DNA from: Aquilaria yunnanensis
Lineage: Eukaryota; Streptophyta; Magnoliopsida; Malvales; Thymelaeaceae
Direction of reading: 5' to 3'
NCBI GenBank assembly: GCA_039654915.1
Contig: CM077595.1
Coordinates: forward strand, 93,289,501 to 93,353,500
DNA: 64,000 bases
The notes under the pieces were generated by a model. It was not told the DNA's origin and did not search any database. It saw only the letters and a list, made by a program, of their open reading frames with translations. Of this stretch, positions 33,650-44,345 are shown piece by piece. The position numbers were made by a program, and so were the translations under genes. Positions within the stretch are counted from its first letter, which is position 1. The number at the start of each line of letters is the position of its first letter.

Positions 33650-34296
33650 TAAAAAACTGGTGATGCCGGAAGATAAACTCTCTGTCGACTTGCCATTTCC
33701 TCTTAAAGTCATGGGTCATAAACTAATGGTAGTGATTAATGCAAAATTAAGAGGAGATTATGAAGATATTAGACAGAGATTAGTAAGAAATTTAAAAAAG
33801 ATTAAGAAAAAAACTCGAATGCTTGAGAAAATATAGGAAAGGAAGAAGAGAGATTGAGTAATGGTATAAAAATATAGTGAAAATGGCATTGGTATTTATA
33901 GGGGATGGCAAAAAATTATTTGGACCAAAAAGTCCTTAAAATTTAGTTGTTGGGAATGGTGAAGTGAAAATGGAATTTTGGGAGCTAAAATGAAACAGAA
34001 AACCGTTAGAGGGCTAACTTTGTAATTAATCCAATTTTTTAAATTTTTTTTACAGGTGTCCATTGAAGGAGCCGTTGAGGGCGCTCCAAGCGGGACCGGA
34101 CCGGCCCGTCCTAGGCCAGGTCGGGTCAGGTCGCTGCAAGTCGGTTTTGGTATTGGGCCAAGGTGATCCGTATTGCACAATCCTCTCTTTCATGCCCATA
34201 TTTTTGCGGGTTTTTATTGAGTCATGCCATAGCATGTTTTACTTGTGGGCTGGTCCTAGTTTGGGCCGGATTGAACCAGCGCATGTCCCACCTCTA

Positions 34297-34304
34297 TTCC
34301 TCAG
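34297..34304. repeat. Right 8-bp target duplication of the hAT element
   Basis: TTCCTCAG, one mismatch from TTCCTTAG at 7700-7707. Confidence 0.8.
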
Positions 34305-34550
34305 TACGAAGAAAATATCTTCTCCAAATCCAAATCGGATGAAGCCAGATGCTGTTGAAATTGAAGAACAGGATAGATATCAAATGATAGAAAACCACAT
34401 CTTTCTGTCTCCTCCGGCACACAAGTCCACTTCTAGATGTTTCCACACTCTTCCTGTGGGCGCTTCAATCTCTATATCTCCAGCCCATGAGTCGATTTCG
34501 TTTAATTGACACGAAAATCTCTGGACTTCTTCCTCACACTCTTCTGCTCC

Positions 34551-35192
34551 ATGGCGTCCGAGACCGAGTTGCCTGAGATCTCCTCTCTGTTCGAGAGATT
34601 GCTCAGGAACAGAGATCTGTCCCTGTTTCTGCCTTTCATGTTAGGGTTCACGCGAGAGACAGAAGATCGGGGAGCCTCGGAGCGTGAATCGTCGCCGGGA
34701 GAGAGAATCATCTTGATTAACCCGTTCACTCAAGGAATGGTGGTGATAGAAGGAGCGTCTGGCTTGGATTCCCTGCTCCGTGGAGTGGCGGGAAAAGATG
34801 GTCAGCCGCCGGCCTCCGAGGCGTCGATCGAAGCGATGCCGGTCGTGGAGGTCGGGGATGGTCAAGACGGAGAGTGTGTGATTTGTCTGGAGAATTGGGT
34901 GTGTGGGGATTTGGTAAAGGAGATGCCTTGCAAGCATAAGTTTCATGGAGATTGTATAGAGAAGTGGCTGGGGATTCATGGGTCTTGCCCTGTTTGTAGG
35001 TTCGAGATGCCTGCGGAGGAGGAAGAGGTGGGGAAGAAGAGAGAAGAGGAGAGGAGGAGAGTTGGGAGTGATGTCTGGGTCAGCTTTAGTTTCAATGGTT
35101 ATGGTAGGAGTAGGGACTCTGATTCTGGGTCAGATCAAAATTCTTCTTCTGCTGATGCTGGTGATCATCATGAAATGGAACAAATTTTGTAA
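34551..35192 (+). CDS. RING-H2 E3 ubiquitin ligase (MPSR1-like)
   Basis: A single-exon protein of 213 residues; such proteins bring an E2-ubiquitin to a substrate. The start is the Met of MASETELPEIS (34551); an upstream in-frame Met at 34506 gives a 15-residue hydrophobic extension that I consider leader. Residues 10-30 (FERLLRNRDLSLFLPFMLGFT) form a conserved hydrophobic segment. The RING spans 109-150: C-x2-C, then MPCKHKFHGDCI and CPVC, the C3H2C3 arrangement with a Trp (KWLG) for E2 contact. The tail is acidic and Ser-rich. Length, intronless form and N-terminal segment resemble Arabidopsis MPSR1, a cytosolic misfolded-protein ligase; that name is a guess. The hAT/Ogre block ends 255 bp upstream, so its promoter may have changed. 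Confidence 0.9.
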   Translation: MASETELPEISSLFERLLRNRDLSLFLPFMLGFTRETEDRGASERESSPGERIILINPFTQGMVVIEGASGLDSLLRGVAGKDGQPPASEASIEAMPVVEVGDGQDGECVICLENWVCGDLVKEMPCKHKFHGDCIEKWLGIHGSCPVCRFEMPAEEEEVGKKREEERRRVGSDVWVSFSFNGYGRSRDSDSGSDQNSSSADAGDHHEMEQIL

Positions 35193-37240
35193 GATTTTTT
35201 TTCTTTTTTTGGTTGGAAATGCATGTACAGAAAATGTTTTAATCAGGATATAAATAAAATATTTTGATCGAACTTCTGTTATTTAAATTGTGAATATAGC
35301 ATTTGTTTTAGAGTGGTTTTGAGATTGAGATCGAAAACTGTTACTGTGAATGGATTGATTTCAGCAACCTTAAGTTTATTTGCTATATTTTAGAACCGTC
35401 ATCGATATCATCAAATCAAAGTGGCCTTCCCTTCAAGATTTTGGTTTCTCGGTAGTTGGTACCTCTCGAGTCCCAAGCATCAAGCAGGGCGCTATTGGAT
35501 TTTTGGCTGGTGAATAAGGAGAAGTTGAGCCATCTGTTGGTACCGTTAGCACAGCTATCATGGTCAACAACTGACCCAATTTCTTTAAAATACCTCTGCT
35601 TTGCTTAGATGGTTGAATTTCTCAAGTGGGCTTGGCTTGGGGACTCTGCTGCTAATTTGTGCCCGCCATTTAATTCTGGAGGTGCGATCTTGGCTCACTC
35701 GGCATTCTTCTTGCATGGAGGCTTGTGAGTACCATCCTCCTTAATGACGAATTACAATTCGAACCTCTGCTATGCCTGCAACTTGGTGGCTCAGGTTCAC
35801 TATGTTGTGGGGTGGTGTGAGCCTTAGGGGAGTTCCGTTGTCCTGCTCCTCTGTTCCAACCCATATCAAATCTACCGATGTAGGGTGAGAATTGAAGTAC
35901 TTTTCTCTAAGAGACATTGTTCCTTGAAAGGCTCTACTCTAGCGGAACCCGGCCTCTTTTTCGTGTTTTCAATCTCTTCCATCCATGCCTCGGGCAGTCT
36001 AGTGGGTGATGCCTCTGAATCCTCGATTTGGGGGGCTACCCAAAGCTCCTGCTAGTATTACAAGATCAGAAAGTGGAACAGAGTCCTGTTGTTGATTGGG
36101 GTGAGCTTCATGAGTTTTATCTGCTCCATTGCCCCTTATGAGCCTTACACTGTGACCTCTGGTTTCACTATAGTTACAGACACATTTTACGCCACTAGTG
36201 GCCCTAAGGTGATGGGTTGATAATTTGTGGAATATGGTGGCCTTGTTGAAGCCCGAAGAACAATAAGGTTGTTAAGATGATTTGTCCTTCAAAGAGGCCG
36301 AATACGGTGCTACCTCAGGTGTTGAAACCACTTCAGACTCAACAAGTACTTATCCTCTGCAACTTTTATAACCATCAATAGAGACGACTACAGTTGCAAT
36401 GGATGAAACTTCTAACTCTCCAGATAAAATGGGGAAATAGAACTTTGTTTTCATCATGAAGGGCTTCCTGTTGGGTGAGCCGCCTCTTTATTGTAACAGC
36501 ACACAGAATGTATCTAATATGCTAGCAATGAGGGCCGAGCTGGCAATTGCCTGAACCTACCATAGGGAAGATGATCAATGTGACGCTGTTAATGATTATG
36601 CTAATAAGAAGCTGACCATTTGGGCAATTTTGTTTACCTTGAAGCAAAGAACAGAAGGAAAGAACATTAGACTGAGAGACTGTAAGAAGTCTAACCTTGA
36701 CTAATCTAATCAGGTGAATTAATCATCTGCACGGCAAGGAATTATCTGTTAAGGTCTCTACGCTGAATAAAATAGATTTACTTATTTTTGGATTATATTG
36801 TGACCGAGGCCTGGAAGATATACAGTGAGGCTTGCTAAACAAGAAACCTTTTGGTTTCCCAGCTGTTTGTTCTTATCAAAACGACATTCTTGCTTCTGTT
36901 TCCTGCTCGGCCTTAATGTGAACTTCGCTTATTTTTTCGCTTTCAATAGCTTTGGTAGCATGCTTAGCCTTGTTGTCAGTGCAAATGCTCCTGATCAGCA
37001 AGTTTGCTTGTGTGAAACGTAACCACCAAGGTATAGGTGCTAGTTTGTTCCCTATTATCTTTCTTTTCTGTTCTGTGCTTTTTTTTTTTTTTTTGGTTGT
37101 TTCGAGAGAGAGAGAGAGAGAGAGAGAGGAAGTTGGAGGGAGAGAGAATATACATACCTTTCAGGATGGATATATTTTCTCTTTATAAAGATAGATACAA
37201 CTATGGCAGTATAAATACTTTATAAACAATAATGTTACTG
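35193..37240. other. Intergenic stretch, possibly a decayed gene or element
   Basis: No intact gene. From about 35390 to 36720 the composition is closer to coding than the AT-rich flanks, and short open pieces appear on the + strand, but stops interrupt every frame and I cannot identify a protein. A (GA)n microsatellite lies at about 37105-37130. Confidence 0.35.
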
Positions 37241-37316
37241 AGGATCAACATGTGACTTACTTCACAGGCTTATACATATGACTGAGACCCCAGGAGAGTA
37301 TAAAGCTTCAAACCCA

Positions 37317-38813
37317 CTAAAGTTGATCTGTTCCTTTGGAGTTGAGGTCTATTCCTTTCGAGCTTGTATCGATTTCACTCTGGCATTGTCTATTGAGATC
37401 AAATAGTGCACACCTTTTCGATTGTTCATCACTTTTCCCTTGGGGAATCCTCGTTCTTTTTGCCAACGGTTGCTCGATGCATGTACCATCATTTATCATG
37501 CTTTGCATTCTATTCTTCCCACTCTTCTTTGGCTTTTCTTCAGGTCGCCCCTCCATCAGCAGAAGTTCAATGCAAGAACTCAGCATCTGGTGATCAGGGT
37601 TTTCATATGGCACATGCTTTTCCTCGTCCCTTCCTGAGCTCTCAGAGGATGTTAGTGAGCTTTCGGTAGAGCATAGTGTTCCTCGCCTTTCATTTCTATC
37701 CATTTCCTTTGAAACAGAGATGGAACCTCCTGCATCAGTCAGTTCTGAGAATGAGGAGCTTGTGCAGCTCGTGTTCACCATTGAGATCAGTTGCAAGAGT
37801 TCTGCTTTCGCGTTTTCTATGCCATTCGAAGAGGAACTATAGCCTGAAAGCGTGTCCTGAGCTTTCTTTAACACTGTCTGTAAGTACTTCCCCTGTGCTT
37901 CAATCCTCAGCTGCAAATGCCTCTGCACCTGAAAAAGAAACAGTCACACATGATTCCAAGAACTTCCAAGACAGTATCTTAGATGCCATTTTGTTTTGAT
38001 CATTACTTCGATTTGTTCATGAAGTTTCCTCTGAACTTCCATCTGCATCCGGAGGGCATGAGCTATCTGCAAGCTTCTGATGAGCAAAACAATCTCAGAC
38101 CTAGAGGAGCTGTTTGAATTTTGAACAGAAATTCATCCATCACATAAGAAACCAATCCATCAATAACACTTACTCATTCATATTATTCTGGGTTCCATCA
38201 TTGATCTCTTGACTGAATTCCCCATCACTGCTCTCTTGGTCTCTGCAATCTGAATAAACCCAATAAAGATAAGAACATGTGGAACAATATTATAATGTAA
38301 TTCAGCAAGTTCTTAATCTAACCATCATCTTTAGTCTTCATGTAGGTTTCTGTCTGCTGGCTTTTCCCCAGCCTGAACTTCTGAAACATGGAAGAAAAAA
38401 AAGTTCTTTCAATCTGTCACTACCTTTTTATCTCTGGCGAGAAGAAATGTATCAATATGATATTGGTCATATTTTGTGAAGAGAGATTGCCTGCAAATGG
38501 CTTTTGAGATGATACAAAGTCAGCCCTCCAATTCCCATAACTCTCATCAGACTCTTGGGAGTTGCCTCTGTCCACAAACAAAAAAGGCATCCAAAAGAAA
38601 ATCAGTATCTAAAACATCAGGTAGCCAAACTCTCATGTTTTTATATGAAAAATGAAATGAATTCTATATCTCTACTTAACTGTCTGCTCCTCCAAGTTGG
38701 TTGACTGCTTCAACAAACCTTTGATGAAGTTCAGGAGTCCACTTTAGCCTAGGCTTTGCATCAGTGGACAGGACCAGGTTCATGTTTTGACTCTGAACAT
38801 TTTGCAGACTCAT
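37317..38813 (-). CDS. MYB-CC (GARP) transcription factor, six exons, PHL-type
   Basis: Exons on the minus strand: 38813-38681, 38567-38491, 38380-38323, 38249-38174, 38076-38007 and 37928-37317. Phases join without a stop to give 341 residues. Exons 1-3 encode a single GARP/MYB repeat (PRLKWTPELHQRFVEAVNQLGG, ATPKSLMRVMGIGGLTLYHLKSHLQ, KFRLGK); exons 5-6 encode the MYB-CC coiled coil (LRMQMEVQRKLHEQIE, VQRHLQLRIEAQGKYLQ). This is the PHR/PHL family, nuclear proteins that bind DNA as dimers; some control phosphate starvation genes. The C-terminus has LFDLN and IDLN motifs of the EAR repressor type, so it may repress. Intron 2 has a GC donor. A TATAAA-like word lies about 100 bp upstream. Closest to PHL8/PHL11-like members by general form; I do not assign a symbol. 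Confidence 0.9.
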
Positions 38814-38910
38814 TTTGTGACAGACAGAAGATTGGAGAACATCCAACCGGGTCTTGAAATTCCTCCTCTGAGCTATGATTTGAGGTATGAGGAGGCAGCT
38901 GGGTGGTTCT

Positions 38911-38919
38911 CTTTATAAA
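38911..38919 (-). promoter_or_regulatory. Probable TATA box of the MYB-CC gene
   Basis: TTTATAAAG on the minus strand about 100 bp upstream of the start codon. Confidence 0.45.
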
Positions 38920-40540
38920 ACCCTGGAGTTGTTGGATTGTCCTGATTTCTCACTCCATATCAGGAAACATAGGTGGGGCTCTCTAGGAGGAGGGGAATAT
39001 ATGCCATGAGATGAGCTGTGGCTCTTCCCTTTCTCTCATCTGGATTCACATAGTGGCCTGAATTCTTTTATTTTTAATAATTTTTGCCTTTATTTTTTTA
39101 TTTGCTTTCGAAGTTTTCCTTCCTCTTTCTTCTTTGACTTGAAAGAGGGTGTGGAGAGAATCTATGATGCAGCAGAAACCAGACACAGTTCAATTTGGAG
39201 CCTTAAAAGCAGAGAAAAGAGGGAAAAAGTGCATGGTTTGTTATCTTGCATCTCTCTCGCATTCTCACTCCTCTCATGCTTGATTCCCTTACTGAGTTAG
39301 GCAGCCCCCACCATGATGAATAATGGGTGCAACTTTCCTAACTCTAACACTATGAGAAGCTTTATAGAATAAAAAGAAGGCCATTTCTTTTCAATTTCAT
39401 TTGCTTGTAAGTTGCGTGCATATAATCTCTATTACAGTATACTCATATATAGGGGGGAAAAAATGTGATCCAGAAACCATCTTTCTAAGAGTTAAAAATA
39501 TATAAATACAGGAAAACTGCAATTACTGAGAAGGAAAATGAAACAAGTATGTAGAGGTATGATCAGAGATACCAAATAAGCTCATAGTATATTGATGGGA
39601 AGGTATAGGATGCATAATTATTTTGCTTTTTGGTGCGTGAAAGCTGAAACCAGATATCTCTCTTTGATTCTTTGTTATTATTTTACGCCTTTATTTATTT
39701 ATTTTCTCTTTTAAGATAAGTGTGGTGTCTGATTGGCAGATTCTTTTTGTTCTAATGTAGGGAAGGAGGAATCAAAGAATCTAACCTTAGATTTTAGGAC
39801 CCTAGGTCATTTGTGTAGAGTAGTATACTCTTAAAGCAAAAGTGAATCAGATCAGTAGAGGCATGCTAGGCTATAGAAATTATGGAACTCAAGATCATTC
39901 CTCTTACTACCCCCTCATTTCCTAAAATTCTTGATGTGGTGATTTGAGCCAAATAGAAACAAAAACCATCAGCAAGATCATTCCATTACAGCTAGAGAAC
40001 CAAGGCCCCTAGGTTTTTTACAGACTGTCAATAGGGGCCTGTTTCTTGTTTTGTTCCAACAAATTCCACCTCTAAGACGGGGTGCCGTGTTTTACGCTTT
40101 TTATCAATACAAAAATAGTGGTAGATGAACAGCATTTGTACCGAGAGTTGCTGTTAAGCTTTTGTACTCTAGTCTAACAACTACAAGTGGTATGCAATAT
40201 TCACAGTACTTTTTCCATAGCATATAAATAAAGTTACTAGTGTTACTAACGTTGTCTCTCTCGGTACTTTGCAATTAGAGGGTAAATGGAAGGTTTGATT
40301 GAAGGCAGGTCCATCCAATCTAAATTCAGGATAAACCAAAAATCACTGACAATTTATGCTGGATTTGCATTTTTTTTTTTTATCAATGATGGTCAATTGA
40401 ATAGCGTAGAGATTTGTGCCTAAACCTGAGAAATATAATTGAAACATTTAAAACCAAAAAACATACATAGGGCAACAAAAAAAAAATTACAGCAATCTAG
40501 TTTTAGAGATTCAATACTAAAAAATGTATAATTTTTATAA
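38920..40540. other. Upstream region of the MYB-CC gene and intergenic DNA
   Basis: No gene, RNA or clear repeat seen. AT-rich with pyrimidine stretches near 39060-39130. Confidence 0.4.
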
Positions 40541-42089
40541 CACTTTTTCTCACAGTTGAAAGTGGTTGGAAATTTCTAACAGCTAGTTATTAGAAGTTCT
40601 CCTATCAACGACAATTAGTCGCTGGAAAATATACTCAGTGGCTTGCTAATGGAACAATTCCAATAAACACTGTTAGAAAATCTCCATAAACATCTGGTGA
40701 CATCTGCAACGATTTGCCATCGAAAATTTTCTGACAGCCATAATTCTTCTAGAAGCCATTCCAACAATGTGCCTTCGGAATTTTTTTGACAGACAGCCAC
40801 TAGAACTCCCCCGATGAGATTTTTCATGGTCTGTCATTGGTAAAATTCCTAAGGCACACAATCAAAATGGTTTTAGGAGGGTTTCCAATGGCACACTGTT
40901 AGAAGTTCTCTAGAAGTCATTTCGACAGTTTGTTGTTAGAATTTCTCCAATTGATGCCCACAAAAAAACATCCAGTCACCTTTCTGATGAAGTGTCAATG
41001 GTAAAATTCTAGTAGATGAAATTTTTTTGGAAATTGTTTTTCCCTTCGAACTTAGCCCACCAAAAAGATAAATATGAACTTCAAAATTTTCCAATGGCCA
41101 TTTTCCCTGCGGTCGACAGTAAGAAATTCACAAATACTCCCCCCTCCCCCCACTTTTTCCCATTGTGAAAAAAATCTTGACTTTGAAATTTTTTGGTAGC
41201 CGATTGTCGAAGAATGAAACCCCCCCCCCCCCTCACTACACCATTTTTTTTCCACAAAATGAAAATTTTAAATTTCTTACACCAATATTATAAAAACTTA
41301 CTTTTGTGCCAAAATCTTATTTCACTCTCATCTTCCACACATTTATCTCTTTCACACAAATTTCACCCCCTCCCTCAATACATTTTCTTCTTCCCTTTCT
41401 TTGTCATTTTCTTTCTCTTCTCTTTCATCTTCACCCTTCCCCTCTTTTTCTCACCATTTATTTCTTTTCCCCCTCTCTATCTATCACCATATTCTTCTTG
41501 TTCCTCCTCTACTTTTACTTCTATAAATTCCTTTTCTTTTTCTTTTTCCTCTTATTCTTCTTCCTCCTCCTCCCCTCTTTCACGCCATATTCATCTTCTT
41601 TTTCTCCCCCACTTCTTTGTTTCTCTCTCTTTTTTTTTTTTAATTTCATTAATTTTTTTTAAATAGAGATTTCCTATAGCCCTGCATCAAAAGATGCCCG
41701 ACCATAGAAGCCCCTACGAATTTTCCAACAACCCGCCATTGGAAGATGGTAGAGGGCTTTTCTGGCAAAAGGTTGTCATAAGTTCACCGGCCACTTGTTG
41801 CAAGGCTGGCCATCAAAAGTCCCTCGAGCAATCTTCTGACAACTAGTTGTCAGAACACCATCAATAACTTTTTCGTCAACCAGCTATTAGTACATTGCCT
41901 CTCTAGACATTGTCATCGAACCTTTTTCCAGTGGTGCCGTCAAGAGTTCAGACAGCAAATCGTTAGATTTTTTTTCAGTGAACATTTATCATACTGACAT
42001 TTTTTGGCTATCGCCCATTTGAAATGAACCTTTTCTGATGGCTAGTTGTTGGAAATAGTTGTTAGAAAAAGAATATTTTTCTTGTGGTG
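40541..42089. mobile_element. CACTA-like non-autonomous element
   Basis: The right end in reverse reads CACCACAAGAAAAAT, the usual CACTA terminus wording. The body is full of short repeats such as TTGCCATCGAAAATTTTCTGACAG, CCAACAACTAG and GCTAGTTGTTGGAAAT in both orientations, typical CACTA subterminal motifs. The left end is uncertain (a CAC at 40541 is my best candidate). A pyrimidine-rich interior (about 41300-41640) creates long but meaningless open frames. Confidence 0.45.
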
Positions 42090-42172
42090 ATTAACTAATT
42101 ATAGTTGAAAAGGATATGGAATTGTAATGCCAATTAAGCAAACCTCATGAACTTAATAACTAGTATAAAAGT

Positions 42173-42513
42173 TACTCCCACCATCTCATAAAGGATGATG
42201 TTTTTTTTGTTTTTGACACGGAGATTAAGATATGTGTAGTTTATGGTGTTTTTCATTTTTTTCCCTGAAACTAAAATTAAAAAAAAAATTGTTTCTGGTT
42301 ACGTGTAGTGAGAGTTTAAATGAAGATTGAAAAAGAAGATATTCTTTTTAAAATTTTGTGTAATGAGGGTTTTTATGAAAATTAAAAAAAAGAAGAAGAA
42401 ATAATTTTATTTTAAGTTTTGTGTAGTAAAAATTTAAATGGGTGTAGTAATGTAAATTGAAAGTTAAAAATATTTCAAAAGGGAAACACTGCATCCTTTT
42501 GGGATGACCTAAA
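42173..42513. mobile_element. Possible Stowaway/mariner-like MITE
   Basis: The left part begins TACTCCCACCATCTCATAAA and the right part in reverse has CATCCCAAAAGGATGCAGTG, both like the plant CTCCCTCCGTCCCA family. Inner repeats GTGTAGT-AG-GTTTAAATG recur. The ends are degenerate and no TA duplication is clear. Confidence 0.35.
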
Positions 42514-44081
42514 CAAGAAAATGCTTCATTCTTCTTTAGACATATGCAATATGAACGGGTCGAATAAGTAGATACTATTTACTTCAAACAATGTCAATTT
42601 GATGCCATTTTTACAGAACTGCTTTTGTAAAACTTTAAAATTGTGCATTATTTTGATTTAAAGTGATTATTTACTCAAATTTTAAATTGATTGAAACCTT
42701 ATATATTAAAAATTAAAAAAATGTAATGTTAAGATATATTTTTTACAAAAAAGTAAGTATTTTTATTAATATTAAATTAACCAACCTAAAAAATTAATAT
42801 AAAATATTATCTTTTCACAGGAAATATTGTAAAAATTTTTGTTTGGACTTCTTAGAGTATAGGATTTCAATAAAATTTAAAATTTTTATAAATAATCATT
42901 TTATATAAACATAATGCACAGATGCATTAAAATTAATAAAATAGTATTGTCCATTAAATATTACAGAATTACTTTGAGTTTTTTTCAAAGAATTTTAAGA
43001 AAATTAAGAAAAGGGGAACTACGGTAAGAATTACTGATCAAGTTTCAATACTGGCTGCACCAGAAATACGACAAATACCATCACTTTCTTTCTGACAAAA
43101 CCAAACCCACATACAAATAAATTATAAAAGCAAACAAGCAAATGGGATATTGGCCGATCTAACTAATATATAGCTGCGTAATTATTTTTCTTTATATAAA
43201 AGCAAACAACAGGAACCATTCTGCCAAAAGTGCCATAAAGAAATATATTCCAAAGAGAATTTGTAGCTTTAAGCCTGGAATCCATACTAAACTGAAACGG
43301 GAGGAAAAGAATTTTCCACCGAGAAAAAGGAAAGATGAGGGGGGAGAAAAGGAAAAGAAGCTCCAAATGGCCAACAAGAAATCACAAAAGTCAATTGCAT
43401 CTGATCGATCCTCAGTTTTATTGGGTTGCGTTCAGGAGTTAAAAATGGTGGAATCAAAATCTAATGATTGGTGTTCAATTGCCAGACAATTTAGCTGCTC
43501 TGCTAGGTGCTAGCTCAATTACATATATACCATTAATTAATCATCAGAATCAGAAGTGATATTAAATATTTAGTACATATATATATATATATGACAATCT
43601 TAAGTTTTTACTTTATTGAGACACCATATTTCGACTACTAATTAATTGAACAGGAATATGTATCCCTAGCTAATTAATTGATTATTGAATAATGAATCTA
43701 GAGCTCTTTAGTTAAGAAAATCAGGCTTTGACCTATTTATAGCGTTTTACAACCCCTAAAAAATAGAATTACATGCTTTTAACTGCCAAGTCTCCTAATG
43801 AGTATGTAACTCAAAATTCAAGTCTTTTAGTGACTTGTTATTGAAATTACATAAAATGTCACTCTGTAAACAATATAACTGCATGTACGAACACCGATTT
43901 GCAATGTTATGTAGAAATATTTCTATAATTCTATTGCTCTGAACATACAGAGTTATGGGGTAACATATAGAAGTGACATAATTGGGGAAAAAAACACATT
44001 AATATTTATGAGCAATTACTATATAGTATATAATTGTTTGACTATTTATTGGCAATAATATATATATATATGTACACTTTA
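42514..44081. other. AT-rich intergenic DNA
   Basis: No gene seen. It contains short (TA)n runs near 43578-43592 and 44059-44071. Confidence 0.4.
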
Positions 44082-44084
44082 ATA

Positions 44085-44342
44085 CACTACAACTTACTGT
44101 GACAATTTTTTATGTCACAAAACTTAATCGTCACAGAAAATGTTGTAAAGGGGGTTGTTAACTAGTCAATAACGTGATATTGCAACAATTCTATGATGAT
44201 CCATTTACAACAATTGTTAGGTGATAAAACTAATCTAACTCTCTTCTTCCTCCCTTCTCCTTTTTTTTTTTTCCTTTTTTGCCATTTGCTACGGATTAAA
44301 CGACATATGTGGGTATAGAAAAAGTCCTTCTCTTTTGTAGTA
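44085..44342. mobile_element. Small CACTA-like MITE
   Basis: Begins CACTACAAC and ends TTTTGTAGTA, flanked by ATA on both sides (44082-44084 and 44343-44345), the 3-bp duplication size of CACTA elements. Inside is a hairpin-rich start, TGTGACAATTTTTTATGTCACA. Confidence 0.55.
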
Positions 44343-44345
44343 ATA

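Larger units (their letters stand above)
7708..34296 (-). mobile_element. hAT DNA transposon, split by the Ogre insertion
   Basis: The left end reads TAGAGATGGG and the right end, in reverse, TAGAGGTGGG; both then pass through TGC, GG(G/T)TCAA(C/T)CCG and a GGCC-rich subterminal zone (7735-7840 and 34070-34290). An 8-bp duplication flanks it. Removing the 23.4-kb retrotransposon at 10210-33644 and one copy of its 5-bp duplication leaves a transposon of about 3.15 kb. The left part carries a decayed transposase on the minus strand (next entry). The right part (33650-34296) should be its 5' region; I see no clear coding exon there. TIR form, 8-bp duplication and transposase motifs all agree on hAT. 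The copy is dead. Confidence 0.85.

Noticed and set aside
33636..33836. 66-codon Lys-rich frame
   Set aside because: It begins inside the LTR and crosses the insertion junction; the hAT element is coded on the other strand.
34506..34550. Upstream in-frame Met of the RING gene
   Set aside because: The extension is short, hydrophobic and unlike related proteins; the Met at 34551 fits better.
41193..41666. 157-codon Phe/Ser/Pro-rich frame
   Set aside because: Polypyrimidine interior of a CACTA-like element, with no domain and no codon bias.
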